In this document: positions 1 through 8,238 of the stretch, in pieces | Numbering within the stretch: the first letter of the stretch is position 1 | How the letters are laid out: each line of letters starts with the position of its first letter | Program-made: the position numbers and the translations under genes | Source of the DNA: CF-161 sp035263645 | GTDB taxonomy: Bacteria; Chloroflexota; Dormibacteria; Dormibacterales; Dormibacteraceae | Length of the DNA stretch: 24,511 bases | NCBI GenBank assembly: GCA_035263645.1 | Contig: DATFRD010000104.1 | Span: forward strand, 1-24,511 | Reading direction: 5' to 3' | The notes under the pieces: generated by a model | What the model was told of the DNA's origin: nothing | What the model saw: only the letters and a program-made list of their open reading frames with translations | Databases searched by the model: none

Positions 1-39
1 GAGGGCTCTCGGACATGCGCTGGAAAGGCGGCCAAATTG

Positions 40-82
40 CTGCTACGCTATGTCTCCATTGGTTGATTGTCAACAATCAGCG
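40..82 (-). promoter_or_regulatory. Leftward promoter with GntR-type operator
   Basis: Read on the minus strand there is a perfect -35 TTGACA (73 to 68), a 17-base spacer and TAGCGT (50 to 45) as a -10. The stretch CGCTGATTGTTGACAATCA (82 to 64) is identical to one at 10721-10739. The -10 segment TAGCGTAGCAG (50 to 40) differs by one base from TAGCCTAGCAG at 10753-10763, at the same distance. Conservation of both elements and their spacing argues for a real promoter pointing out of the window to the left. An ATG on the minus strand at 16-14 could begin that gene, but no ribosome binding site is visible. The promoter is inferred; the repeat itself is seen directly. Confidence 0.55.
64..79. promoter_or_regulatory. 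Operator palindrome, likely for the FCD-type GntR at 10025-10705
   Basis: TGATTGT-CA-ACAATCA is a perfect 7-bp inverted repeat with a 2-bp centre. Its core ATTGTNNACAAT is the shape usually bound by FadR/FCD-subfamily GntR proteins. The same palindrome occurs at 10724-10739 next to a gene for such a regulator. It lies 67 bases upstream of the hyuB start chosen here and overlaps the leftward -35 box, so it could control both directions. Confidence 0.7.
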
Positions 83-146
83 AAGCTTCTTTGACCGGCC
101 GGGCGGTGGACGCGGAGGCCACGGAGCGGCTGAGACGGAGAGGCCC

Positions 147-1874
147 GTGATCGCCATCGATCCCATCCGCTTCGAGGTGATCCGCAACGCGCTGGTAGCG
201 GCCACCGACGAGATGGCGCTCTCGCTCCGGCGGACCGCCTACTCCACCAACATCAAGACGCGCTCCGACTTCTCGTGCGCGTTCTTCGACGCCCGGCTGC
301 GCTCGGTCGCGCAGGGCTTCGCGCAGCCGGTGCACCTGGGCTCGTTTGTCGAGCTGGTGCCGAAAGCGGTGCACGAGTACGGCCCCGAGAACCTCCGCCC
401 GGGCGACGCGATCTTCACCAACGACCCCTACCGGGGCGGCGTCCACCTCAACGACATCACGCTGATCACGCCCGTCCACTGCGATGGCCGACTGCTCGGA
501 TACGTCGCCAACCTCGCCCACCACGTGGACGTGGGCGGCGGCGCCCCCGCCAGCATCGGCGCCTTCCGCGAGGTGTTCCAGGAGGGCGTGATCATCCCGC
601 CGGTGAAGCTGGTCGCCGGCGGCCGCCTGGTCCCCGACGTCTTCCGCCTCGTCCTCGCCCAGATCCGCTCCAAGCACGAGACGGGCGGCGACTTCCGGGC
701 CCAGGTCGCGGCCGGCACGACCGGCGTCCGCCGCCTGGCCGCGCTGGTCGAGCGATACGGCTTCGAGACGGTCGAGCGCTACATGGCGGAGCTGCTGGAG
801 TACACGGAGCGGCGCGCCCGGGCCGAGATCGCGAAGCTCCCGCGCGGCGTCTTCGAGGCCGAGGGGCAGATCGACAACGACGGCTTCAGCCAGAGCCCGG
901 TCCGGCTCCGGGTCAGGATCACGGTGGACGGCAGCGGCATCGCGTTCGACACCACGGGCTCCGACCTCCAGCGCCGCGCGCCCGTCAACTCGACCTTCGC
1001 CCAGACCTTCAGCGCGTGCGCCTATGCGCTCAGGTGCCTGATCGACACCGACGTTCCCACCAACGACGGCTTCTACCGGCTCGTCCGCCTGAACGCCCCC
1101 GCCGGGACGGTGACCAACTGCATCTCCCCGGCGCCCGTGGTCGGCGGCTGGGAGACGCAGACCCGCCTCGTCGACGTGATCCTGAAGGCGCTCTCGCCGG
1201 CCCTCCGCGAGCGAATCCCGGCGGGCACGAAGGCCGCCATGATCCACGCCGGCTTCGGCGGGATCGACGAGCGCAACGGCCAGTACTTCTGCTACCTGGA
1301 GACCCTGGGCGGCGGCTACGGAGGCCGGGCCCACGCCGACGGCCCGGACGCGGTCCAGACCCATGGGCAGAACACCGAGAACGCCCCGGTCGAGGAGGCG
1401 GAGCGCAACTACCCGGTGCGCGTGCTCCGGCACGAGCTGATCCCGGACTCCGAGGGCGCCGGAGAGTTTCGCGGCGGCCTCGGCCTGCGCAAGGACTACT
1501 GCTTCCCGGACAGCTCGACAACCTTCACGATCCTCTCTGACCGCGATCGCGAGGGCCCGTGGGGGCTCTGGGGAGGCCGGCCCGGGCACCGCGCGGAGTA
1601 CTACCTGGACCCCGACGGCCAGGCCGTCCGGCTGGGCTCGAAGGTGACGCTCGAGCTCCGGCGCGGCGACGTGGTCAGCTATCGAACGCCGGGCGGAGGC
1701 GGCTACGGCCACGCGCACGAGCGGGATCCGCAGCGGGTGCTGCGCGACGTGCGCGAGGGGAAGGTGAGCGCCGAGCGCGCGCGGACGGTCTACGGGGTCG
1801 CGATCGACACGGGGACATGGACCGTGGACGAGGCCGGGACCGAGCGGCTGCGCAGCGAGGAGGGGGCGTCATGA
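147..1874 (+). CDS. hyuB: Hydantoinase/oxoprolinase B-type subunit (HyuB family)
   Basis: This is the B subunit of an ATP-dependent hydantoinase, oxoprolinase or related carboxylase-type enzyme, 575 residues and close to family length. With subunit A such enzymes open hydantoin, 5-oxoproline or similar cyclic amide rings using ATP. Family signatures include FTNDPYRGGVH (about residues 90-100), HHVDVGG (125-131), a QEGVIIPP block and glycine-rich GGGYGG motifs, one in the middle and one near the C-terminus. The GTG at 147 is chosen because homologous sequence (PIRFEVIRN) begins just after it and a purine-rich GGAG precedes it. The open frame reaches back to 15, but that extension would run through the operator at 64-79. 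The stop overlaps the hyuA start (ATGA at 1871). The exact substrate is unknown; N-methylhydantoin, oxoproline, caprolactam-like or ketone substrates are all possible in this family. Confidence 0.9.
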   Translation: MIAIDPIRFEVIRNALVAATDEMALSLRRTAYSTNIKTRSDFSCAFFDARLRSVAQGFAQPVHLGSFVELVPKAVHEYGPENLRPGDAIFTNDPYRGGVHLNDITLITPVHCDGRLLGYVANLAHHVDVGGGAPASIGAFREVFQEGVIIPPVKLVAGGRLVPDVFRLVLAQIRSKHETGGDFRAQVAAGTTGVRRLAALVERYGFETVERYMAELLEYTERRARAEIAKLPRGVFEAEGQIDNDGFSQSPVRLRVRITVDGSGIAFDTTGSDLQRRAPVNSTFAQTFSACAYALRCLIDTDVPTNDGFYRLVRLNAPAGTVTNCISPAPVVGGWETQTRLVDVILKALSPALRERIPAGTKAAMIHAGFGGIDERNGQYFCYLETLGGGYGGRAHADGPDAVQTHGQNTENAPVEEAERNYPVRVLRHELIPDSEGAGEFRGGLGLRKDYCFPDSSTTFTILSDRDREGPWGLWGGRPGHRAEYYLDPDGQAVRLGSKVTLELRRGDVVSYRTPGGGGYGHAHERDPQRVLRDVREGKVSAERARTVYGVAIDTGTWTVDEAGTERLRSEEGAS

Positions 1875-3967
1875 CGCGCTACCGGCTCGGCGTCGACATC
1901 GGCGGCACGTTCACGGACGGGATGCTGATCGACGAGGCCACGGGCGAGGTCTCGATCGCGAAGGTCCTATCGACGCCCGCTGACCCGGCGGCCGGCTTCC
2001 TCGAGGCGACGGCGCGGATCGTGCGCGAGGACGGCGTCCGGCCGGCGGACGTGCGCTTCGTCGTGCACGGGACGACGGTCGCCACCAACGCGATCATCGA
2101 GGGCAGGACGGCCCGGACCGGCTTCGTCACCACCGAGGGCTTCCGCGACATGCTCGAGATCGCCCGCCAGACCAGGCCCTCCCTCTACGACCTCCGCTTC
2201 GAGAAGCCGCCGCCGCTGGTGGGCCGCGACCTCGCCTTCGGCATACCGGAACGGCTGGATGCCGAGGGGCGGGTGCTGGCCGAGCTCGACGAGGGCGCCG
2301 TGCGCGAGGCCGCCCGCGAGCTGGGCCGGCTCGGCGTGGAGTCGGTCGCCGTCTGCCTCCTCCACTCCTACGTCAATCCCTCCCACGAGCGTCGGGTGGC
2401 CGAGCTGATCGGCGAGGAGCTGCCGGGCGTGCTCGTCTCCATCTCCAGCGACGTCGCACCCGAGATCCGCGAGTACCTGCGCGCGAGCACGACCGTGATC
2501 AACGCCTCCATCCGGCCGGTGGTCGCGGGCTACCTCGCCAACGTCGAGGCCCGGCTCCGTGACGCCGGGATTGCCGCCGAGCTCCTGGTCATGCAGAGCA
2601 GCGGGGGCGTCTATTCTTCGCGGGCTGCCGGCGAGCGCCCGGCCTTCATGGTCGAGTCGGGGCCCGCCGCCGGCGTCATCGCCGCGGCCGCCCTCGGCGC
2701 CGGCCTCGACCGGCCCGAGATCATCTCGTTCGACATGGGCGGCACCACCGCCAAGGTGGGACTGATCAGGGGCGGCGAGCCGACGATCACGAAGGAGTAC
2801 CAGGTCGGCGCATCTGCCCACGCCGGAATCGCCGGGTTGGCCGCCAGCGGCTACCCCCTGCGGACCCCGGTGATCGACCTGGTCGAGATCGGTGCCGGAG
2901 GCGGCTCGATCGCCTGGGTCGACAGCGGCGGCATGCTGCGGGTCGGCCCGCGCAGCGCGGGCGCCGACCCTGGCCCCGTCTGCTACGGCCGCGGTGGGAC
3001 CGAGCCGACCATCAGCGACGCCAACGTCGTCCTCGGCCGCCTCGACCCGGACTACTTCCTGGGCGGCGAGATCCCGCTGGACGTCGAGCGAGCCCGGGAC
3101 GCCATCGAGCGCCGCTGCGCCGAGCAGCTCGGGATGGGCGTGATCGCGTGCGCCAACGGGATCATCGAGATCGCCAACGCAGCCATGGTCAACGCCCTCC
3201 ACCTGGTCTCGGTCCAGCGCGGGTACGACCCCCGCCACTTTGCCCTGGTCGCCTTCGGGGGCGCGGGACCCGTTCACGCCAACACCCTTGCCCGCGACAC
3301 CGCCATCCCGGAAGTGATCGTGCCGCCCCGGCCGGGCATCTTCTCGGCGATGGGCTTGCTCTCCACTGACCTCCGCCGCGACCACCTGGCGACGTTCCTG
3401 CGGCCGGCGGCCGCGATCGACCCCGTCGAGCTCGAGGCCGCCTTCCAGCGCCTGGAGTCGGGGGCGGTCGCGGAGCTGCGCGCCGAAAGGATGGCCGACG
3501 CCGACATCGCGAGCAGCCGCTTCCTGGACGTCCGCTACCTCGGGCAGAGCTACGAGCTGCCGATCCCGGTCCAGCCGGGCGCCTTCGGCGCCGGGGCGCT
3601 GGCGGCCGCCGAGCGGCACTTCCACCAGGAGCACGAGCGCGCCTATGGGCACAGCGCGCCCGAGGAGCCGCTGGAAGTGGTGAGCGTGCGGGTGGTGGCG
3701 GTCGGCCGGATTGCCAGGCCGGAGCCGAGGGCCGTGGGAAAGAGGGACGAACCGGCACCCCGGACCCTGAGGCCCGTCTACTTCGCCGAGCTCGATGGCT
3801 TCACCGACTGCCCCATCTACGACCGCTACTCGCTGGGCGAGGGCGCCCGGATCAGCGGGCCTGCGATCGTCGAGGAGCTCGACTCCACCACGGTGCTGCA
3901 CCCCGGCTACGCGGCCTCAGTAGACCGCCACGGCAACCTGCTAATTACCACGGGCAACGAGGGATGA
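1871..3967 (+). CDS. hyuA: Hydantoinase/oxoprolinase A-type subunit (HyuA family)
   Basis: This is the ATP-binding A subunit paired with the preceding HyuB; 698 residues, normal for the family. It belongs to the ASKHA (actin-like ATPase) fold. The first phosphate loop DIGGTFTD lies at residues 9-16. A second glycine-rich block DMGGTTAKV sits mid-protein, followed by GAGGGSIAWVD, a SAGADPGPVCYGRGG stretch and FGGAGPVHA. The ATG at 1871 overlaps the hyuB stop and has a strong GAGGAGGG ribosome binding site at about 1857-1864. The open frame extends upstream to 1559, but that part is out-of-frame hyuB. Its own stop overlaps the next start as ATGA (3964), so hyuB, hyuA and the oxidase are almost certainly co-transcribed and translationally coupled. 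Together A and B would hydrolyse a cyclic amide or carboxylate a substrate at the cost of ATP. Confidence 0.92.
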   Translation: MTRYRLGVDIGGTFTDGMLIDEATGEVSIAKVLSTPADPAAGFLEATARIVREDGVRPADVRFVVHGTTVATNAIIEGRTARTGFVTTEGFRDMLEIARQTRPSLYDLRFEKPPPLVGRDLAFGIPERLDAEGRVLAELDEGAVREAARELGRLGVESVAVCLLHSYVNPSHERRVAELIGEELPGVLVSISSDVAPEIREYLRASTTVINASIRPVVAGYLANVEARLRDAGIAAELLVMQSSGGVYSSRAAGERPAFMVESGPAAGVIAAAALGAGLDRPEIISFDMGGTTAKVGLIRGGEPTITKEYQVGASAHAGIAGLAASGYPLRTPVIDLVEIGAGGGSIAWVDSGGMLRVGPRSAGADPGPVCYGRGGTEPTISDANVVLGRLDPDYFLGGEIPLDVERARDAIERRCAEQLGMGVIACANGIIEIANAAMVNALHLVSVQRGYDPRHFALVAFGGAGPVHANTLARDTAIPEVIVPPRPGIFSAMGLLSTDLRRDHLATFLRPAAAIDPVELEAAFQRLESGAVAELRAERMADADIASSRFLDVRYLGQSYELPIPVQPGAFGAGALAAAERHFHQEHERAYGHSAPEEPLEVVSVRVVAVGRIARPEPRAVGKRDEPAPRTLRPVYFAELDGFTDCPIYDRYSLGEGARISGPAIVEELDSTTVLHPGYAASVDRHGNLLITTGNEG

Positions 3968-5145
3968 CGCGCGCTGTGGACGTCGTGATCGTCGGCGGCG
4001 GCGTCATCGGCGCGGCCACCGCCTGGCACCTCTCGCGCCTGGGCGCCGGCCGTGTGCTCCTGCTGGAGCGCGACGAGCTGGCATCGGGCGGCACCGGCCG
4101 CTCGACTGCGATCGTGCGTACGCACTACGTCCACCGCGTCCTGGCCGAGATCGCGCTGGAGGCAAGGCGCGCCTTCGAGCGCTTCGGCGAGGAGGTCGGC
4201 GGCGACTGCGCCTTCCGGCGCACCGGCTTCCTCGTGCTCCACGGTCCCGCCGACAGCGGCAACCTGGAGGCCAACGTGGCGATGCACCGGGAGGTCGGCA
4301 TCGACGCCCACCGCCTGACCCCCGAGGAGCTCCGCAAGCTGGAGCCGCGGATCTCCACCGAGGGCGTCGATGCCGCGGCCTGGGAGCCGGACTCCGGCAA
4401 GGCCGATCCCCACGGGACGACCGCGGCTTACGCCGCGGCGGCGAAGGAGGCCGGAGTCGACATCCGCACCGGTGCGCAGGTGATCCGGATCCTCACCGAG
4501 GGCTCGAGGGTGACCGGCGTGGGGACGGCTGAAGGTTCGATCCCCGCCGGCGCCGTCCTGGTCGCGGCCGGGCTCGGCACCGCCGCCCTGGTGGCGCCGC
4601 TGGGGTTCGAGGCACCCCTGACGGGGGTCAGGCACACCGTCGCCAGCGTGCGCCGGTCTGCCGACTTCGGCGCGGCGCACGCAACTGTCTCGGACCGCGT
4701 CCTGGGCAGCTACTACATGCCCGAAGGCTCGGAGCTGACACTGATCGGGACCACCGCCGCCTCGGAGGGCGAGCGGGAGACAGACGCCTGGCGACAGAGG
4801 ACGCCGGCGGGGGCGGAGCTGGAACCGCTTGCGGGCCGCTTCCTGGCCCGCTTCCCCGGCCAGGAGAGCGCGAGCCTCCAGGGCGGCTGGACCGGCGTCT
4901 ACGACTGCTCGCCGGACCTGCAGCCGCTGCTGGGCCCGGTCCCGGGCGTCGAGGGGCTGCACATCGCCTGCGGCTTCTCAGGCCACGGGTTCAAGCTCAG
5001 CCCGGTGCTGGGGCGCCTCCTGGCCGAGCGCATGGTGCTGGGCAGGGAACGCGGCCACGACCTCGACTTCTTCTCGCCGACGCGGTTCCAGGAGGGACGG
5101 CGGATCACTGCGGCCCACACGTACACCGTTCAGACGCTCGGATAG
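3964..5145 (+). CDS. FAD-dependent amine/amino-acid oxidoreductase (DAO family, sarcosine oxidase beta-like)
   Basis: A 393-residue member of the DAO flavoprotein family (glycine/sarcosine oxidase, D-amino-acid dehydrogenase and relatives). The N-terminal Rossmann motif VIVGGGVIGAATAWHL (residues 8-23) binds FAD. It is followed by LLLERDELASGGTGRSTAIVR, whose GGTGRS turn is typical of sarcosine-oxidase-beta/dimethylglycine-dehydrogenase-like proteins. Near the C-terminus GFSGHGFKLSPVLGR matches the conserved flavin-contacting loop. Its ATG overlaps the hyuA stop. An oxidase of secondary or N-methylated amines next to HyuA/B fits oxidation of an amino acid released by ring opening, for example sarcosine from N-methylhydantoin via carbamoylsarcosine. 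No carbamoylsarcosine amidase is present here, so that assignment is only a hypothesis. Confidence 0.87.
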   Translation: MTRAVDVVIVGGGVIGAATAWHLSRLGAGRVLLLERDELASGGTGRSTAIVRTHYVHRVLAEIALEARRAFERFGEEVGGDCAFRRTGFLVLHGPADSGNLEANVAMHREVGIDAHRLTPEELRKLEPRISTEGVDAAAWEPDSGKADPHGTTAAYAAAAKEAGVDIRTGAQVIRILTEGSRVTGVGTAEGSIPAGAVLVAAGLGTAALVAPLGFEAPLTGVRHTVASVRRSADFGAAHATVSDRVLGSYYMPEGSELTLIGTTAASEGERETDAWRQRTPAGAELEPLAGRFLARFPGQESASLQGGWTGVYDCSPDLQPLLGPVPGVEGLHIACGFSGHGFKLSPVLGRLLAERMVLGRERGHDLDFFSPTRFQEGRRITAAHTYTVQTLG

Positions 5146-5154
5146 GAGGGTTCC

Positions 5155-7074
5155 ATGCAGCAGGCCGAGACCGAGTACGGGATCGTCGTTGCCAGGGACG
5201 TGATGATCCCGATGCGGGACGGCGTCAGGCTGGCCGCCGACGTCTACCGGCCGGCGCGTGAGGGCGAGGCGGTCCCGGGCCGCTTCCCCGCCATCCTCGG
5301 CCGTACCTCCTACGACAAGAGCAACGAGTGGTTGTGGGTGAAGCCAGTGGCGGAACTCTTCTGCCGGCACGGCTACGTGGTCGTCGTCCAGGATCTCCGC
5401 GGCCGCTACCGGTCGGAGGGCTTCGGGCAGTACTTCCACACCGCCAACCCGACAGAGGGGCCGGACGGCTACGACACCGTCGAGTGGATCGCCGCGCAGC
5501 CGTGGTCCAGCGGCCGGGTCGGCATGACCGGCAGCTCGCACGGGGCGATCGTGCAGCAGGTCGCCGCGCTCCATCGCCCACCGCACCTCACCTGCATCTG
5601 GCCCGACGTCGGGCCGACCAACATCTACGCCCACGAGGCCCGCGAGGGCGGGGCGATGTCGCTGCAGATGTTCGGCGCCCTGTTCCTGCACGCGTTCGAC
5701 GCGCAGGAGATCCACGCCCAGCCGGGCGCCCAGGACGCGATCGTGGACGCGATGGAGCACATGCGGGACTGGGTCCGCCGGACGCCCTTCAAGCCGGGGC
5801 AGACCGCGCTGCGCCTGGCGCCCGCGCTCGAGAAGACCCTCTTCGACTACTACTGGCGCGGCGCCTACGACGAGTTCTGGGGCCACGAGTGCTGCGACCA
5901 GGAGCCGTACTGGAAGGACCGCCACGCCGACGTGCCGGGCGTGTACAGCGGTGGCTGGTGGGATCCCTTCGTGGGCGGGACGACCAGGTACTACTCGACG
6001 ATGGCGGCGCAGAACCGGACGCCGCAGAAGCTCGTCGTCGGGCCCTGGACGCACGACGGCATGCGCGTCGCCTTCACGAACCAGGGCGACGTCGACTTCG
6101 GCCAGCAGTCGATCTGGGGCTACGACCACTACAACGACCAGCGGCTGAAGTTCTTCGACCGCTACCTCAGGGAGATCGAGAACGGCTGGGAGGACGAGCC
6201 GAACGTGAGGATCTTCGTGATGGGCGGCGGCGACGGCCACCGCACCGAGGCTGGCCGCCTGTATCACGGCGGCGAGTGGCGCCTGGAGAAAGAGTGGCCG
6301 CTGGCGCGGCGGCGCGAGACCGTCTACCACCTGCGCGCGGGGGGGCGGCTGACGCTCGACGCGCCCACCGAGGGCGAGGGCTCGGCCACCTTCGAGTTCG
6401 ATCCCGAGCACCCGGTGCCGACCATCGGCGGCAGCATCGTCGGGTACTACGAGATGGTGCCCGTCCTGGAGGGGATCGAGCCCTGGTTCGCCAGCTACAT
6501 CCCCTGGCGGGTTCGGATGCGCAACATCACCCCGGCCGGCGCCTTCGACCAGAAGGAGGCGCCGGGCTTCGTGGGAGCGCGGCCGCCCTACCTGTCGCTC
6601 GCGTCCCGCTCGGACGTGCTCGTCTTCCAGACCGAGCCGCTGCCGGAGCCCGTCGAGGTGACGGGGACGGTGACCGTCCGCCTCTGGATCTCGTCGAGCG
6701 CCCCCGACACCGACTTCACCGCCAAGCTCGTCGACGTCTATCCGGCCAGCCGCGACTACCCGCTCGGCTACCACCTCGGCCTCGTGGACTCCGTGCTCCG
6801 GGTCCGCTACCGCGAGGGCTGGGACCACGAGGTCCTGATGGAGCCGGGCCAGGTCTATCCGATCGAGATCGCGCTCGCGCCGACGTCAAACCTGTTCAAC
6901 GCGGGGCACCGGATCCGGCTCGACATCTCGAGCAGCAACTTCCCCCGCTTCGACCTGAACCCCAACACCGGCGAGCCGATGGGCCGGCACACCCACCAGG
7001 TCCGGGCGCTCAACACCGTGCACCTGGACCGCACGCGGCCATCGCAGGTGGTGCTGCCGATCATCCCGCGCTGA
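5155..7074 (+). CDS. CocE/NonD-family alpha/beta-hydrolase 1
   Basis: A 639-residue serine hydrolase of the CocE/NonD (X-Pro dipeptidyl-peptidase S15-like) family, whose members cleave esters or amides such as cocaine, glutaryl-7-ACA or acyl amino acids. It has an N-terminal alpha/beta-hydrolase domain and a C-terminal jelly-roll domain ending in SNFPRFDLNPNTGEP, a family hallmark. The inferred triad is Ser128 in GSSHG, Asp270 in GGWWDPF and His300 in GPWTH. VVVQDLRGRYRSEG is the conserved segment before the nucleophile elbow. No signal peptide is seen, so it is probably cytoplasmic. A strong AGGAGGG site (5144-5150) precedes the ATG, nine bases after the oxidase stop, so it is the fourth gene of the hyuB operon. 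The stop lies only three bases from the stop of the convergent enolase gene. A paralogue lies at 8235-10028. Confidence 0.9.
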   Translation: MQQAETEYGIVVARDVMIPMRDGVRLAADVYRPAREGEAVPGRFPAILGRTSYDKSNEWLWVKPVAELFCRHGYVVVVQDLRGRYRSEGFGQYFHTANPTEGPDGYDTVEWIAAQPWSSGRVGMTGSSHGAIVQQVAALHRPPHLTCIWPDVGPTNIYAHEAREGGAMSLQMFGALFLHAFDAQEIHAQPGAQDAIVDAMEHMRDWVRRTPFKPGQTALRLAPALEKTLFDYYWRGAYDEFWGHECCDQEPYWKDRHADVPGVYSGGWWDPFVGGTTRYYSTMAAQNRTPQKLVVGPWTHDGMRVAFTNQGDVDFGQQSIWGYDHYNDQRLKFFDRYLREIENGWEDEPNVRIFVMGGGDGHRTEAGRLYHGGEWRLEKEWPLARRRETVYHLRAGGRLTLDAPTEGEGSATFEFDPEHPVPTIGGSIVGYYEMVPVLEGIEPWFASYIPWRVRMRNITPAGAFDQKEAPGFVGARPPYLSLASRSDVLVFQTEPLPEPVEVTGTVTVRLWISSSAPDTDFTAKLVDVYPASRDYPLGYHLGLVDSVLRVRYREGWDHEVLMEPGQVYPIEIALAPTSNLFNAGHRIRLDISSSNFPRFDLNPNTGEPMGRHTHQVRALNTVHLDRTRPSQVVLPIIPR

Positions 7075-7077
7075 CGG

Positions 7078-8238
7078 CTACCAGTCGGCGACCGCGCCGT
7101 CGGGGTGGAAGTAGCGCTGCTCCAGCTCGGGCTCGAACGGGTGCCTGGCGGCCTCGCGCTCGTCGACCTCGATGCCCAGCCCGGGAGCGGAGGGCACCTT
7201 GACGAAGCCGTCGACCGGCCTGACCGCGCCGCGGACGACATCATCCCGCCAGGGAACGTCTCCGGAGATCGTCTCCTGGATCAGCCAGTTCGGCGTCGCG
7301 AGCGCGAAGTGGACCGCGACCGCGGTCGCGACCGGGCCGTTCGGATTGTGGGGGGCGACCGCGATCGAGTGAGTCTCGGCGGCCGCCGCGATCTTGCGCG
7401 CCTCCCAGAGCCCGCCGCAGTGCGAGATGTCGGGCTGGATGACGTGGCAGGCGCGCTTCTCCAGGACGTCGCGGAACTGCCAGCGCGTCACCAGCCGCTC
7501 GCCGGTGGCGATCGGGACCCGCGACTGCCTGGTGACCTGGGCCGTCGCCTCGATGTCCTCGGTCGGGCAGGGCTCCTCGAAGAAGAGGAGGCCGTACGGC
7601 TCGAACGCGTGGCAGTACTGAATCGCCATCGCGGGCCAGGTGCGGGCGTGGAGATCCACCATGAGGTCGATCTCGGGACCGACCGCGTCGCGCACCGCCC
7701 GGACCAGGCTCTCCGCGTGGCCGACCGAGCGGGCTCCCTCCACGGGCTCCGTGCGCGGCACGGCCATGAACTTGAGGGCGGTGTAGCCCCTCTCCCTGAC
7801 CATCAGCGCCCGCTCCGCGAACTGCTCGGGCGTCTCGCTCTCGTACATGCTCTCCATGCGGCCGCCGCCGAGATGGTCGTAGACACGGACGCGGTCGCGG
7901 ACCCGGCCGCCGAGGAGCTCGTAGACGGGCACGCCCAGCGCCCTGCCCCTGATGTCCCAGAGCGCCTGCTCGATGCCGCTGATGGCCGACATGCCCTCGA
8001 TGCCGACCCTCCAGAAGTACTGGCGGTACATCATCTGCCAGAGGTGCTCGATCCGCGCCGGGTCCTCGCCGATGACGAACCGGCTGCAGTCCTCGATCGC
8101 GCCGACCACCGTCGCGGTTTTCCACTCCAGCGTCGCCTCGCCCCAGCCGTGCAGGCCCTCGTCGGTCTCGACCTTGACGAACACCCAGTTGCGCATCCGC
8201 GCGTTGACGACCAGCGGGCGGACCGCGGTGATCTTCAC
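7078..8238 (-). CDS. Enolase-superfamily sugar-acid dehydratase, D-galactonate-dehydratase-like (enolase 1)
   Basis: A 386-residue member of the mandelate-racemase subgroup of the enolase superfamily. These proteins abstract the proton alpha to a carboxylate, usually to dehydrate an aldonate. Metal ligands are Asp195 (in VDLHAR), Glu221 (FFEEP) and Glu247 (ATGER). The Asp270/His297 dyad is in QPDIS and APHNPNG. His197 in the D-L-H motif and the C-terminal DGAVADW closely match D-galactonate dehydratase (DgoD). Glu322 in QETISG is also conserved. The first catalytic-strand lysine is Lys156 in LKFMA. The GTG start overlaps the stop of CocE hydrolase 2 (GTGA), giving the operon gntR-cocE2-enolase1. 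The family match is strong, but the exact sugar acid is uncertain because DgoD-like proteins act on several aldonates and hydroxy acids. Confidence 0.88.
   Translation of the reverse strand: MKITAVRPLVVNARMRNWVFVKVETDEGLHGWGEATLEWKTATVVGAIEDCSRFVIGEDPARIEHLWQMMYRQYFWRVGIEGMSAISGIEQALWDIRGRALGVPVYELLGGRVRDRVRVYDHLGGGRMESMYESETPEQFAERALMVRERGYTALKFMAVPRTEPVEGARSVGHAESLVRAVRDAVGPEIDLMVDLHARTWPAMAIQYCHAFEPYGLLFFEEPCPTEDIEATAQVTRQSRVPIATGERLVTRWQFRDVLEKRACHVIQPDISHCGGLWEARKIAAAAETHSIAVAPHNPNGPVATAVAVHFALATPNWLIQETISGDVPWRDDVVRGAVRPVDGFVKVPSAPGLGIEVDEREAARHPFEPELEQRYFHPDGAVADW

Noticed and set aside
15..146. N-terminal extension of HyuB back to an ATG at 15
   Set aside because: The 44 extra residues have no family similarity and would run through the operator palindrome at 64-79; GTG 147 fits homology and ribosome-binding-site position.
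48..1718. Long antisense open frames opposite most genes (for example 48-1718, 1967-3901, 4978-6828 and 8328-10178)
   Set aside because: They mirror the third-position GC bias of strongly supported genes on the other strand, are Arg/Gly/Ala-rich, and show no recognisable domains.
7315..7330. 16-bp perfect palindrome CGCGACCGCGGTCGCG
   Set aside because: It lies inside enolase 1 and arises from alternating Val/Ala/Thr codons with GC-rich third positions; there is no regulatory context.
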